Source: Thauera sp. (GTDB lineage Bacteria; Pseudomonadota; Gammaproteobacteria; Burkholderiales; Rhodocyclaceae). Taken from it: a DNA stretch of 5,287 bases. Location: positions 1 through 5,287 of the forward strand of contig JAKLLJ010000240.1 in NCBI GenBank assembly GCA_023150215.1, written 5' to 3'. Shown here one piece after another: positions 1-5,287 of this stretch. The translations under genes and the position numbers were made by a program. The notes beneath the pieces were generated by a model that saw only the letters and a list, made by a program, of their open reading frames with translations, was not told where the DNA came from and searched no databases. Within the stretch, counting starts at the first letter, position 1; the number at the start of each line of letters is the position of its first letter.

Positions 1-204
1 GGGCGCCGGGCCGGCGGCGAGGGCCTCCACGCTGCCGTCGCTGCGGTTGCGCACCCAGCCCGAGAGGCCGAGGCGCGCCGCCTCGGCGGTCGCGCTGCCG
101 CGATACCAGACGCCCTGCACCCTGCCGTGGATGCGCAGGCGGCGGGCGATGGCGTCCGCCGCCGGCGCGCTTGCAGCGGGCAGCGGTGATTTCCCGTCGG
201 GCAT
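1..204 (-). CDS. acyP: Acylphosphatase, N-terminal part (cut by left window edge)
   Basis: Acylphosphatases are small cytoplasmic enzymes (about 90-100 residues) that hydrolyse the carboxyl-phosphate bond of acyl phosphates. The 68 visible residues hold the family signature GRVQGVWYR (residues 27-35), which forms the phosphate-binding loop and carries the catalytic Arg (R35). GWVRN (49-53) follows with the catalytic Asn (N53), and then the DGSVEAL strand (56-62). About the last 25-30 residues lie beyond the left edge. The first 20 or so residues are an Ala/Pro-rich extension before the usual core. The ATG at 204 is the only sensible start, because no in-frame start codon occurs between it and the end of the preceding transporter gene. 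Its Shine-Dalgarno is weak. The gene begins 34 bp after the SulP stop on the same strand, so co-transcription or translational coupling is likely (inference). The family assignment is firm; the physiological substrate is unknown. Confidence 0.92.
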   Translation of the reverse strand, partial: MPDGKSPLPAASAPAADAIARRLRIHGRVQGVWYRGSATAEAARLGLSGWVRNRSDGSVEALAAGPAP

Positions 205-238
205 GCTCGAGTGCTGTTCAGGCGTGGGCGATTTCCGC

Positions 239-1930
239 TCAGGCATAGGCGATCTCCGGCTCGCGCCCGCTCAGGCGCTGGGCGCGGATCAGCGCCTCGG
301 TGAGGTTGGCGGCGATGTTGTCGTCGCCGAGCTTGTCGCTGAAGCCCGAGCGGAACACGATCGAGCCGGGTTGCGAGTTGAGTCCGCACAGCACGAGGTG
401 GGCGCCGCGCTTCTGCAGGTTGCGGTGCAGGGTCTGCAGGATGTCCAGGCCGGTGGTGTCGATGTTGATCACCTTGTCGAGGTCCAGCACGACCACCTCG
501 GGGTGGCCGGGCAGCCCGAGCAGCAGGTTCTCGAGCTTGTTGGCGGCGCCGAAGAAGAGGCTGCCCTTGAGCTTGTAGGCGACGATGCGCGGCGTGCCGT
601 CGGGGTGGGACAAGGCTTCGACGCCATAGAAGTCTTCCAGCGGCACGCGGTCGATGCGGGTGAGGTCGGACATGCGGTAGATGAAGAACAGGCTCGCGAG
701 CGCCATCCCGATCTCGACCGCCAGGGTGAGGTCGAACACCACGGTGATGAAGAAGGTGCCGAGCAGGATGGTGCGGTAGTTGAGCGAGTAGCGCGCGAGC
801 TCCTTCGGCGCGAAGGCGTGCCACTCTCCCATGTTGATCGACACGATGACCACGATCGCCGACAGCGTGGCGAGCGGGATGTGGCTGGCGAGCGGGGCGA
901 GCGCGAGCACGATCGCGAGCAGCACGCCGGCGTGGATCATGCCGGCGATCGGGGTGCGTCCGCCGGTGCGGATGTTGGTCGCGGTGCGCGCGATCGCGCC
1001 GGTGGCGGCGAAGCCGCCGAAGAGCGGCGCGGCGACGTTGGCGATGCCCTGCGCCATCAGCTCCTGGTTGGGGTCGTGGCGGTCGTCGATCTGGCTGTCG
1101 GCGACGCGCGCCGAGAGGAGCGACTCGATCGCGCCGAGCAGCGCGATCGTGATCGCCGGCGCGATCAGCTTGCCGAGCGTGGACAGGCTCAGTTCCGGCA
1201 GGCCGAAGGGGGGAATTTCCTGCGGGATGCCGCCGAAGCGGCTGCCGATGGTGTCGACCGGGAGCGCGATCAGGGCGTTGATCGCGGTCAGGATGATCAG
1301 TACCGCGAGCGGGCCGGGCAGGCGGCGCATCCACGCGGTCTTCACGGCCTGGCGGTTCCACGCCACCAGGATCGCGAGCGACACGAGCGCCACCGCCACC
1401 GTGGGCAGGTGCAGCGTGGGCAGCGCCGCGGCGAGCGCCCCCATCTTGGCGAAGAACTCGCCCGGCAGGTCGGCGATCTGCAGGCCGAGGAAGTCCTTGA
1501 TCTGCGAGATGAAGATCACCACTGCGATGCCGTTGGTGAAGCCGATTACCACCGACAGCGGGATGAAGCGGATCATGTTGCCCAGGCGCAGGGCGCCCAT
1601 CGCAAACAGCAGCACGCCCGACATCATCGTGGCGATGAGCAGGTTCTGTACGCCGTGGTCGACCACGATCGCATAAACGATCGGGATGAAGGCACCAGTG
1701 GGGCCGCCGATCTGCACCTTGGAGCCGCCGAGGAAGGCGATCAGGAAGCCGGCGACGATCGCCGTCCAGATGCCGGCCGAGGGCGACATGCCGGACGCGA
1801 TCGCGAACGCCATCGCCAGGGGCAGGGCGAGCACGCCGACGGTGATGCCCGAGGAGAGGTCGCCGACGAAGGTCGCGCGGCTGTAGCCGTGCAGGGTGTC
1901 GAAGAGCTTGGGGCGAAAGTTGAGTTTCAT
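239..1930 (-). CDS. SulP (SLC26) family anion transporter with C-terminal STAS domain
   Basis: This is an inner-membrane anion transporter of 563 residues, a normal length for bacterial SulP proteins. Residues 29 to 420 form a chain of hydrophobic helices matching the membrane domain. They include GGPTGAF (75-81) at the substrate-site helix, and the conserved block ESLLSA (269-274), NQEL (288-291), QGIANV (294-299), then GGFAATGAIARTATN (305-319) and GGRTPIAG (323-330). A STAS domain follows at about 447-552, with DTTGLDIL (491-498) matching the anti-sigma-antagonist-like core and LVLCGLN (512-518) the next strand. Family members carry sulfate, bicarbonate, C4-dicarboxylates or other anions, and the sequence alone does not decide which. 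The ATG at 1930 was chosen because GGAG lies 5 nt upstream and MKLNF fits family N-termini. A GTG at 1966 would add 12 residues without support. The gene lies 180 bp downstream of metG and 34 bp upstream of acyP. No sulfate-assimilation gene is in view. Confidence 0.95.
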   Translation of the reverse strand: MKLNFRPKLFDTLHGYSRATFVGDLSSGITVGVLALPLAMAFAIASGMSPSAGIWTAIVAGFLIAFLGGSKVQIGGPTGAFIPIVYAIVVDHGVQNLLIATMMSGVLLFAMGALRLGNMIRFIPLSVVIGFTNGIAVVIFISQIKDFLGLQIADLPGEFFAKMGALAAALPTLHLPTVAVALVSLAILVAWNRQAVKTAWMRRLPGPLAVLIILTAINALIALPVDTIGSRFGGIPQEIPPFGLPELSLSTLGKLIAPAITIALLGAIESLLSARVADSQIDDRHDPNQELMAQGIANVAAPLFGGFAATGAIARTATNIRTGGRTPIAGMIHAGVLLAIVLALAPLASHIPLATLSAIVVIVSINMGEWHAFAPKELARYSLNYRTILLGTFFITVVFDLTLAVEIGMALASLFFIYRMSDLTRIDRVPLEDFYGVEALSHPDGTPRIVAYKLKGSLFFGAANKLENLLLGLPGHPEVVVLDLDKVINIDTTGLDILQTLHRNLQKRGAHLVLCGLNSQPGSIVFRSGFSDKLGDDNIAANLTEALIRAQRLSGREPEIAYA

Positions 1931-1941
1931 GCTGTCTCCGC
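1931..1941 (-). promoter_or_regulatory. Ribosome binding site of the SulP gene
   Basis: Read on the minus strand the sequence is GCGGAGACAGC followed directly by the ATG. The GGAG core (1939-1936) is 5 nt from the start codon, a good Shine-Dalgarno that fixes the start at 1930 instead of the GTG at 1966. The whole GCGGAGAC segment is also one arm of an 8-bp inverted repeat whose partner is at 2018-2025, so it could be masked in a folded leader. Confidence 0.75.
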
Positions 1942-2025
1942 TGCGTGTTTGGACAGGGCAGGGCACGAGGCCCGGGTGGCGGCGCTGCCATCGGTGTGAT
2001 GGCGAGCGGCGCGAACTGCGGAGAC
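1934..2025 (-). repeat. 8-bp inverted repeat spanning the SulP leader
   Basis: GTCTCCGC at 1934-1941 and GCGGAGAC at 2018-2025 are perfect reverse complements separated by 76 nt. The arm next to the gene contains the Shine-Dalgarno. The interval holds a separate hairpin (1983-2008) that would shorten the effective loop. The repeat is read directly from the sequence; any regulatory role is inference. In a GC-rich gap of this size one such pair by chance is not rare. Confidence 0.4.
1983..2008 (-). repeat. Hairpin in the metG-SulP gap
   Basis: GCCATC (1987-1992) and GATGGC (1998-2003) pair perfectly around a 5-nt loop. After a small asymmetric bulge, CGC (1983-1985) and GCG (2006-2008) extend the stem. 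No T-run follows on either strand, so it is not a classical intrinsic terminator. It could be part of the SulP leader fold or a 3'-end structure of the metG transcript. Confidence 0.45.
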
Positions 2026-2028
2026 GGT

Positions 2029-2074
2029 CACCCTCGGCCCGCGTGATGCAGGACGATCCAGCGTTTCGAGGGTG
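2029..2074 (-). repeat. 8-bp inverted repeat just downstream of metG
   Basis: CACCCTCG (2029-2036) and CGAGGGTG (2067-2074) are perfect reverse complements around a 30-nt loop, beginning 36 nt after the metG stop. The loop contains a further small GGA/TCC stem. No T-run follows on the minus strand, so at best this is a weak or Rho-assisted terminator, or a stabilising 3' structure. It ends 3 nt before the next inverted-repeat arm (2018-2025). Confidence 0.4.
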
Positions 2075-2110
2075 TGAGCGGCATGGTGGCTGGGTGCTAC
2101 TTCGAGAGGA

Positions 2111-4291
2111 TCACTTCACCTTCATGCCCGGCAGCGCGCCGGCATCCGGCGACAGGATGAAGAGGCCCGGCGTCTTGCCGTCGGCGTCGGACGCGGCGAG
2201 CACCATGCCCTCGCTTATGCCGAACTTCATCTTGCGCGGCGCGAGGTTGGCGACCATCACTGTCATGCGCCCGATGAGCGTTGCCGGATCGTAGGCCGAC
2301 TTGATGCCCGCGAAGACCTGGCGCGGCTTCGGGTTGCCGGCCTCGTCGGTTTCGCCGATGTCGAGCGCCAGGCGGATGAGCTTGTCGGCACCTTCGACGT
2401 GTTCGGCTTTGACGATCCTGGCGATGCGTAGGTCGACCTTGGTGAAGTCGTCGATCGTGATGGGTGCGTAAGCCGTCTCTGCGGCCTGCGCCGAATGTTG
2501 CTGTTTCTCGGCATGGCGCTGCTGCGACGACGCAGCCTTGGTCACCGCCTCCGCCTTGACCGGTGCGGCAGCGGCCGGGGCGAGGGATTCGCGGTTGGCT
2601 TCGAGCAGGGCGTCGATCTGCTTGCGCTCGACCCGGGTCATCAGGTGGCTGTAGGCCTGGATGGCGTGGCCGGCGGGCAGCGGGGCCCACTCGCCCCGCC
2701 AGTCCATCGCCGGGATGGCGAGGAAAGCTTCGACCTGTGCGGCCAGCGTCGGCAGCACCGGCTTGAGGTAGCGGGTGAGGTCGCGGAACATGGTCAGCGC
2801 CGTGCTGCACACGCTGTGCAGGCGGGCCTCCTGGCCTTCCTGCCTGGCCAGTTCCCACGGCTTGTGGTCGTTGACGTACTGGTTGGCGAGGTCGGCCAGG
2901 CGCATGGTTTCGCGCAGCGCGCGGCTGTAGTCGCGCTCTTCGAAGGCGGTGGCGACGCGGCCCTCCGCCCAGGCGGCGGCGAACTCGGTACAGGCCGCGG
3001 CGTCGACCTCGCCCACCCTGCCCTCGAAGCGCTTGCCGATGAATCCCGCGCAGCGGCTGGCGATGTTCACGAACTTGCCGACGAGGTCGGAATTGACCTT
3101 GGCGATCATGTCGTCAAGGTTGAGGTCGACGTCTTCCATGGTGCCGTTCGACTTGCCGGCGAAGTAGTAGCGCAGCCACTCGGGGTTGAGCTTCTGGGTG
3201 ATGTAGGAGTGCGCGGTGATGAAGGTGCCGCGGCTCTTGCTCATCTTGGCGCCATCGACGGTCAGGAAGCCGTTGACGCACAACTGGCTGGGCGGGGCGT
3301 AGCCGGCGAACTTGAGCATCGCGGGCCAGAACAGGGCGTGGAAGTAGAGAATGTCCTTGCCGATGAAGTGCACCATCTCGGTGCCGGCCGCGGCAGCGCG
3401 CGCAGCGTCGGTGTAGTCCTCGACGGCGATGGTCTCGCCCGCGCCGGCACGCTTTTCGGCCAGGTTGCGGAAGCTGGCGAGGTAGCCGATCGGTGCGTCC
3501 AGCCAGACGTAGAAATATTTTCCGGGTGCGCCGGGGATCTCGAAGCCGAAGTAGGGGGCGTCGCGCGAGATGTCCCAGTCGGAGAGCTTGTTCTCGCCGT
3601 CCTCGCCCAGCCATTCCTTCATCTTGTTGGCGGCCTCCGCCTGCAGGCGGCGTTCACCGGCGGCGTTGGTGCCGCGCGTCCATCCGCGCAGGAAGGCCAC
3701 CGCGCGTTCGTCGGAGAGGCGGAAGAAATAATGCTCCGAGGTCTTCAGCACCGGCTTGGCACCGGACACCGCGGAATAGGGGTTCTTGAGCTCGGTGGGC
3801 GCGTAGGCCGCGCCGCAGGCCTCGCAGTTGTCGCCGTACTGGTCGGCGGCGCCGCACTTGGGGCACTCGCCCTTGATGAAGCGGTCGGGCAGGAACATCT
3901 CCTTGACCGGATCGTAGTACTGCTCGATCGAGCGCGTGTCGATCAGTCCGCCGGCCTTGAGCTTGCCGTAGATGTCCTCGGCGTAGAAGCGGTTCTCGGC
4001 GCTGTGCGTGGAGTGGTAGTTGTCGAAGGCGACGCCGAAGGCGGTAAAGTCGCGCAAGTGCTCACCATGCACGCGGTTGATGAGTTGCTCGGGGGTGAGA
4101 CCCTCCTTCTCGGCGCGCAGCATCACCGGCGTGCCGTGGGTGTCGTCCGCGCAGACGTAATGCACCGCATGGCCGCGCATGCGCTGGTAGCGCACCCAGA
4201 TGTCGGCCTGGATGTAGCCCACGAGGTGGCCGAGGTGGATGTCGCCGTTGGCGTAGGGCAGGGCGTTGGTGACGAGGAGCTTGCGGGACAT
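2111..4291 (-). CDS. metG: Methionyl-tRNA synthetase
   Basis: This enzyme charges tRNA-Met and initiator tRNA with methionine using ATP, and is an essential cytoplasmic class I synthetase. The 726 residues show the HIGH-type motif HLGH (19-22) after PYANGDI. A zinc knuckle of four Cys follows (CPKC 143-146 and CEAC 156-159). WLDAPIGY (263-270) lies in the methionine pocket region and KMSKS is at 349-353. The anticodon-binding helical domain has GKFVNIASR (405-413) and the NDHKPW segment (474-479), whose Trp matches the anticodon-reading Trp of E. coli MetRS. An Ala/Gln-rich linker (about 565-605) leads to the C-terminal EMAP/Trbp111-type tRNA-binding and dimerisation domain (about 608-726). 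E. coli MetRS has 677 residues, so the linker explains most of the difference. The ATG at 4291 (MSRKLLVTNALPYANG) matches family N-termini, although no clear Shine-Dalgarno precedes it. A TTG at 4336 would add 15 unsupported residues. Confidence 0.98.
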   Translation of the reverse strand: MSRKLLVTNALPYANGDIHLGHLVGYIQADIWVRYQRMRGHAVHYVCADDTHGTPVMLRAEKEGLTPEQLINRVHGEHLRDFTAFGVAFDNYHSTHSAENRFYAEDIYGKLKAGGLIDTRSIEQYYDPVKEMFLPDRFIKGECPKCGAADQYGDNCEACGAAYAPTELKNPYSAVSGAKPVLKTSEHYFFRLSDERAVAFLRGWTRGTNAAGERRLQAEAANKMKEWLGEDGENKLSDWDISRDAPYFGFEIPGAPGKYFYVWLDAPIGYLASFRNLAEKRAGAGETIAVEDYTDAARAAAAGTEMVHFIGKDILYFHALFWPAMLKFAGYAPPSQLCVNGFLTVDGAKMSKSRGTFITAHSYITQKLNPEWLRYYFAGKSNGTMEDVDLNLDDMIAKVNSDLVGKFVNIASRCAGFIGKRFEGRVGEVDAAACTEFAAAWAEGRVATAFEERDYSRALRETMRLADLANQYVNDHKPWELARQEGQEARLHSVCSTALTMFRDLTRYLKPVLPTLAAQVEAFLAIPAMDWRGEWAPLPAGHAIQAYSHLMTRVERKQIDALLEANRESLAPAAAAPVKAEAVTKAASSQQRHAEKQQHSAQAAETAYAPITIDDFTKVDLRIARIVKAEHVEGADKLIRLALDIGETDEAGNPKPRQVFAGIKSAYDPATLIGRMTVMVANLAPRKMKFGISEGMVLAASDADGKTPGLFILSPDAGALPGMKVK

Positions 4292-4326
4292 GGTGGGTGC
4301 GGGGATCGAATCGGTGTAAAGGCGCG

Positions 4327-4332
4327 AGTTTA
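4327..4332 (-). promoter_or_regulatory. Possible metG promoter -10 element
   Basis: Between the lipoprotein gene and metG, the most A+T-rich island near the start reads TTGTTAAACT on the minus strand. TAAACT (4332-4327) matches four of six bases of the sigma-70 -10 consensus and would give a leader of roughly 28 nt to the ATG at 4291. No good -35 hexamer is present at 17-18 bp spacing, so this is only a candidate. Confidence 0.28.
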
Positions 4333-4379
4333 ACAAAGCGGCGTCGAGCGGGCCGCGCTACCGCTGCGCTGGGGGTGGG

Positions 4380-4418
4380 CTTTTGTGCAGCGGCAGCGCA
4401 GGCTGTGCCCTTTTGTGC
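4380..4418. repeat. 9-bp direct repeat upstream of metG
   Basis: CTTTTGTGC occurs at 4380-4388 and again at 4410-4418, exactly 30 bp apart, which is close to three helical turns. The A/T-rich core stands out in the GC-rich gap. It lies about 90-130 bp upstream of the metG start. It could be a paired binding site for a regulator or a local duplication remnant; nothing in the sequence identifies a binder. Confidence 0.4.
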
Positions 4419-4439
4419 GCAGCAGCGGGCGTCCCGTAC

Positions 4440-4461
4440 GCGCAAGTCTCGCCGCTTGCGC
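4440..4461 (-). terminator. Terminator-like hairpin after the lipoprotein gene
   Basis: GCGCAAG (4440-4446) and CTTGCGC (4455-4461) form a perfect 7-bp stem with an 8-nt loop, starting 16 nt downstream of the lipoprotein stop. The position suits a transcript end, and a smaller CGGG/CCCG stem (4426-4436) follows. There is no T-run after the stem on the minus strand, so efficient intrinsic termination is doubtful. It may act with Rho or protect the 3' end. Confidence 0.4.
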
Positions 4462-4477
4462 CGGTCTTCTCACGAGC

Positions 4478-5065
4478 TCAGGGCAGGCGTGACAGGATCA
4501 GTTCGACGCGGCGGTTGCGCACGCGCCCTTCTTCGGTGGCATTGGCGGTCAGCGGGTCGGCTTCGCCCCGGCCGTCGGCGGAGAGGCGCTCTAGCGCGAT
4601 GCCGCGGTCGCGCAGATGGGTGACCACGGCTTCGGCGCGTGCAATCGACAAACGCAGGTTCACCATCTCGCTGCCTTGGCTGTCGGTGTGGCCGATGACT
4701 CGAATGGCCACCCCCGGCTCGCCGGCGAGCGGGACCGCGAGGACGTCGAGCACGTTCAGCAGTGCCGGGCGGATCGTGGTGCTGCCGCTGGTGAAACCGT
4801 CGGCGACCGGGATCTGCACGCGAAAGCCGCCGACGTTGGCGGCGCCGATCTCGACCCCGGGTTTTCCACCGGTCGCTGCAGCGAGCCGGTCGCGCAGCGC
4901 CGACCATTCCGGAGCGGGGGGGGCGGTGCGGACCAGCGCGTGGCGACTGACCGTGTCGGAGCCCGGTCCGATGGCGTCCGGGGTGGCGCAGGCGGCGAGC
5001 AGGCCTGCGGCGAGCAGGGTGGCGAGTGGGGTGTAAAGGCGGGATGCGATGGGGTGAACGTTCAT
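4478..5065 (-). CDS. Outer-membrane lipoprotein with OmpA-like peptidoglycan-binding domain
   Basis: This is a Pal/OmpA-C-type envelope protein of 195 residues, expected to be lipid-anchored and to grip the cell wall non-covalently. The N-terminus is a lipoprotein signal with a hydrophobic stretch and the lipobox LAAC (Cys26). The residue after Cys is Ala, not Asp, which favours outer-membrane sorting. A short Pro/Ala-rich linker follows, then an OmpA-like domain (about 70-195). That domain has GHTDSQGS (125-132; D128), NLRLSIAR (136-143; R143), a DGRGEADP segment (164-171) and GRVRNRRVE (180-188). D128 and R143 match the residues that hold the diaminopimelate carboxylate in OmpA-type domains. 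The ATG at 5065 gives a typical 25-residue signal. The ATG at 5098 adds 11 Arg-rich residues and remains possible, as neither has a clear Shine-Dalgarno. A C8 run (4916-4923) lies in the linker. It is probably not Pal itself, since no tol genes are near. Confidence 0.92.
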   Translation of the reverse strand: MNVHPIASRLYTPLATLLAAGLLAACATPDAIGPGSDTVSRHALVRTAPPAPEWSALRDRLAAATGGKPGVEIGAANVGGFRVQIPVADGFTSGSTTIRPALLNVLDVLAVPLAGEPGVAIRVIGHTDSQGSEMVNLRLSIARAEAVVTHLRDRGIALERLSADGRGEADPLTANATEEGRVRNRRVELILSRLP

Positions 5066-5159
5066 GGGTCTGGCGCGATGGGGGGCAGTGCGCGTCATGG
5101 CGGCGCGCTGAAGATTCGGTGGGGCGCTGCGGCAGCGAGAAACCCTGCGCAGAACGCGG

Positions 5160-5188
5160 ATGAGTCCGGCGCCCCGCTCCGGTATGAT
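5160..5188 (+). promoter_or_regulatory. Candidate sigma-70 promoter for mrp/apbC
   Basis: TATGAT at 5183-5188 matches five of six bases of the -10 consensus and stands out in a GC-rich gap. At 17-bp spacing the -35 position reads ATGAGT (5160-5165), which keeps only the TGA core of the consensus. Transcription would start near 5195, giving a leader of about 44 nt that contains the whole palindrome at 5200-5215. The assignment rests on sequence match only. Confidence 0.45.
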
Positions 5189-5199
5189 TCTGCCGCTTC

Positions 5200-5215
5200 C
5201 ACCCGGCGCCGGGTG
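5200..5215. repeat. 16-bp perfect palindrome in the mrp/apbC leader
   Basis: CACCCGGCGCCGGGTG is its own reverse complement. It lies 11 bp downstream of the candidate -10 element and 23 bp upstream of the mrp start codon. As DNA it could be an operator for a dimeric regulator placed to block transcription. As RNA it would fold to a 6-bp GC-rich stem with a GCGC loop just ahead of the ribosome binding site. It matches no operator that I can name. Confidence 0.6.
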
Positions 5216-5226
5216 TACCGATTTTC

Positions 5227-5238
5227 GAGGAAAACGCG
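5227..5238 (+). promoter_or_regulatory. Ribosome binding site of mrp/apbC
   Basis: GAGGA (5227-5231) lies 7 nt upstream of the ATG at 5239, a good Shine-Dalgarno at normal spacing that supports this start codon. Confidence 0.7.
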
Positions 5239-5287
5239 ATGAGTCTTGATCAGCAAACCGTAACCGAAGCGCTCAAGCAGGTGATCG
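5239..5287 (+). CDS. apbC: Mrp/ApbC-type Fe-S cluster carrier P-loop ATPase, N-terminal fragment (cut by right window edge)
   Basis: Only 16 codons are visible (MSLDQQTVTEALKQVI). They match the start of the MIP18-like N-terminal domain of Mrp/ApbC proteins, where a 'VxEALKxVxDPxTGxD' pattern is typical. These cytoplasmic P-loop ATPases bind and hand over Fe-S clusters to target enzymes. The catalytic part with the Walker A motif lies outside the window, so the domain itself is not seen. The call rests on the short N-terminal match, a good ribosome binding site, and position: a gene divergent from metG is where mrp sits in E. coli, and the name stands for 'metG-related protein'. Transcription probably starts from the candidate promoter at 5160-5188, and the leader contains a 16-bp palindrome. 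A different protein sharing a MIP18-type start, such as a stand-alone DUF59 protein, is the main alternative. Confidence 0.8.
   Translation, partial: MSLDQQTVTEALKQVI

Noticed and set aside
47..1999. 650-codon open frame on the plus strand opposite the SulP gene
   Set aside because: The translation is rich in Arg, Asp, Glu, Gly and Ala with no recognisable domain, while the opposite strand encodes a clear SulP-STAS protein. Long antisense frames are expected in GC-rich genes.
1931..2110. Small gene or tRNA between metG and the SulP gene
   Set aside because: No frame with a credible start, ribosome binding site and coding pattern, and no tRNA-like T-loop and acceptor stem, could be found; only inverted repeats are present.
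3840..3870. Zinc-knuckle Cys pairs as a separate small zinc protein
   Set aside because: They are the standard zinc-binding insert of MetRS, in frame with the HIGH-type and KMSKS motifs.
2495..4333. 612-codon open frame on the plus strand opposite metG
   Set aside because: It mirrors the metG codon pattern and has no family signature; metG on the minus strand explains the sequence fully.
4292..4336. Longer metG start at the TTG at 4336
   Set aside because: The extra 15 residues have no counterpart in MetRS, the TTG has no ribosome binding site, and this stretch holds the only plausible promoter island.
4313..5041. 12-bp direct repeat GGTGTAAAGGCG at 4313-4324 and 5030-5041
   Set aside because: One such pair is about what chance gives in a window this long; one copy is coding (signal peptide of the lipoprotein) and the flanks do not match.
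4616..5242. 208-codon plus-strand frame over the lipoprotein gene and into the mrp start
   Set aside because: It has no recognisable domain, has low-complexity Gly/Ala/Arg composition, and overlaps both the OmpA-like gene and the mrp ribosome binding site.

Overview
The window is a GC-rich, densely coded stretch of what looks like an ordinary bacterial chromosome, most likely betaproteobacterial. A Rhodocyclales-type organism such as the Azoarcus/Thauera group would fit, but this is inferred from composition, protein style and gene order and not proven. No RNA gene, insertion sequence, CRISPR array or phage gene was found. The very long opposite-strand reading frames over the two big genes are compositional shadows.

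Layout from left to right: (1) the N-terminal 68 codons of an acylphosphatase (acyP, minus strand) cut by the left edge; (2) a complete SulP-family anion transporter with a C-terminal STAS domain (minus), ending 34 bp before acyP starts; (3) a 180-bp gap with three inverted repeats, one of which covers the transporter's ribosome binding site; (4) a complete methionyl-tRNA synthetase (metG, minus) with zinc knuckle, HIGH-type and KMSKS motifs and the C-terminal tRNA-binding domain; (5) a 186-bp gap holding a terminator-like hairpin, a 9-bp direct repeat and a possible metG promoter; (6) an outer-membrane lipoprotein with an OmpA-like peptidoglycan-binding domain (minus) whose coding sequence contains a run of eight C; (7) a divergent promoter region with a 16-bp perfect palindrome; (8) the first 16 codons of mrp/apbC (plus strand), cut by the right edge.

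Four genes therefore read leftwards (lipoprotein, metG, SulP, acyP) and mrp/apbC reads rightwards. A divergent mrp-metG pair is the arrangement for which Mrp ('metG-related protein') was named in Escherichia coli. Here a lipoprotein gene sits between the two. The genes do not form one pathway: they cover translation (metG), Fe-S cluster handling (mrp), envelope anchoring (lipoprotein), anion uptake (SulP) and acyl-phosphate hydrolysis (acyP). I found no convincing new biological system. The items most worth a second look are the possible structured leader of the SulP gene, the palindrome in the mrp leader and the C8 tract in the lipoprotein gene.
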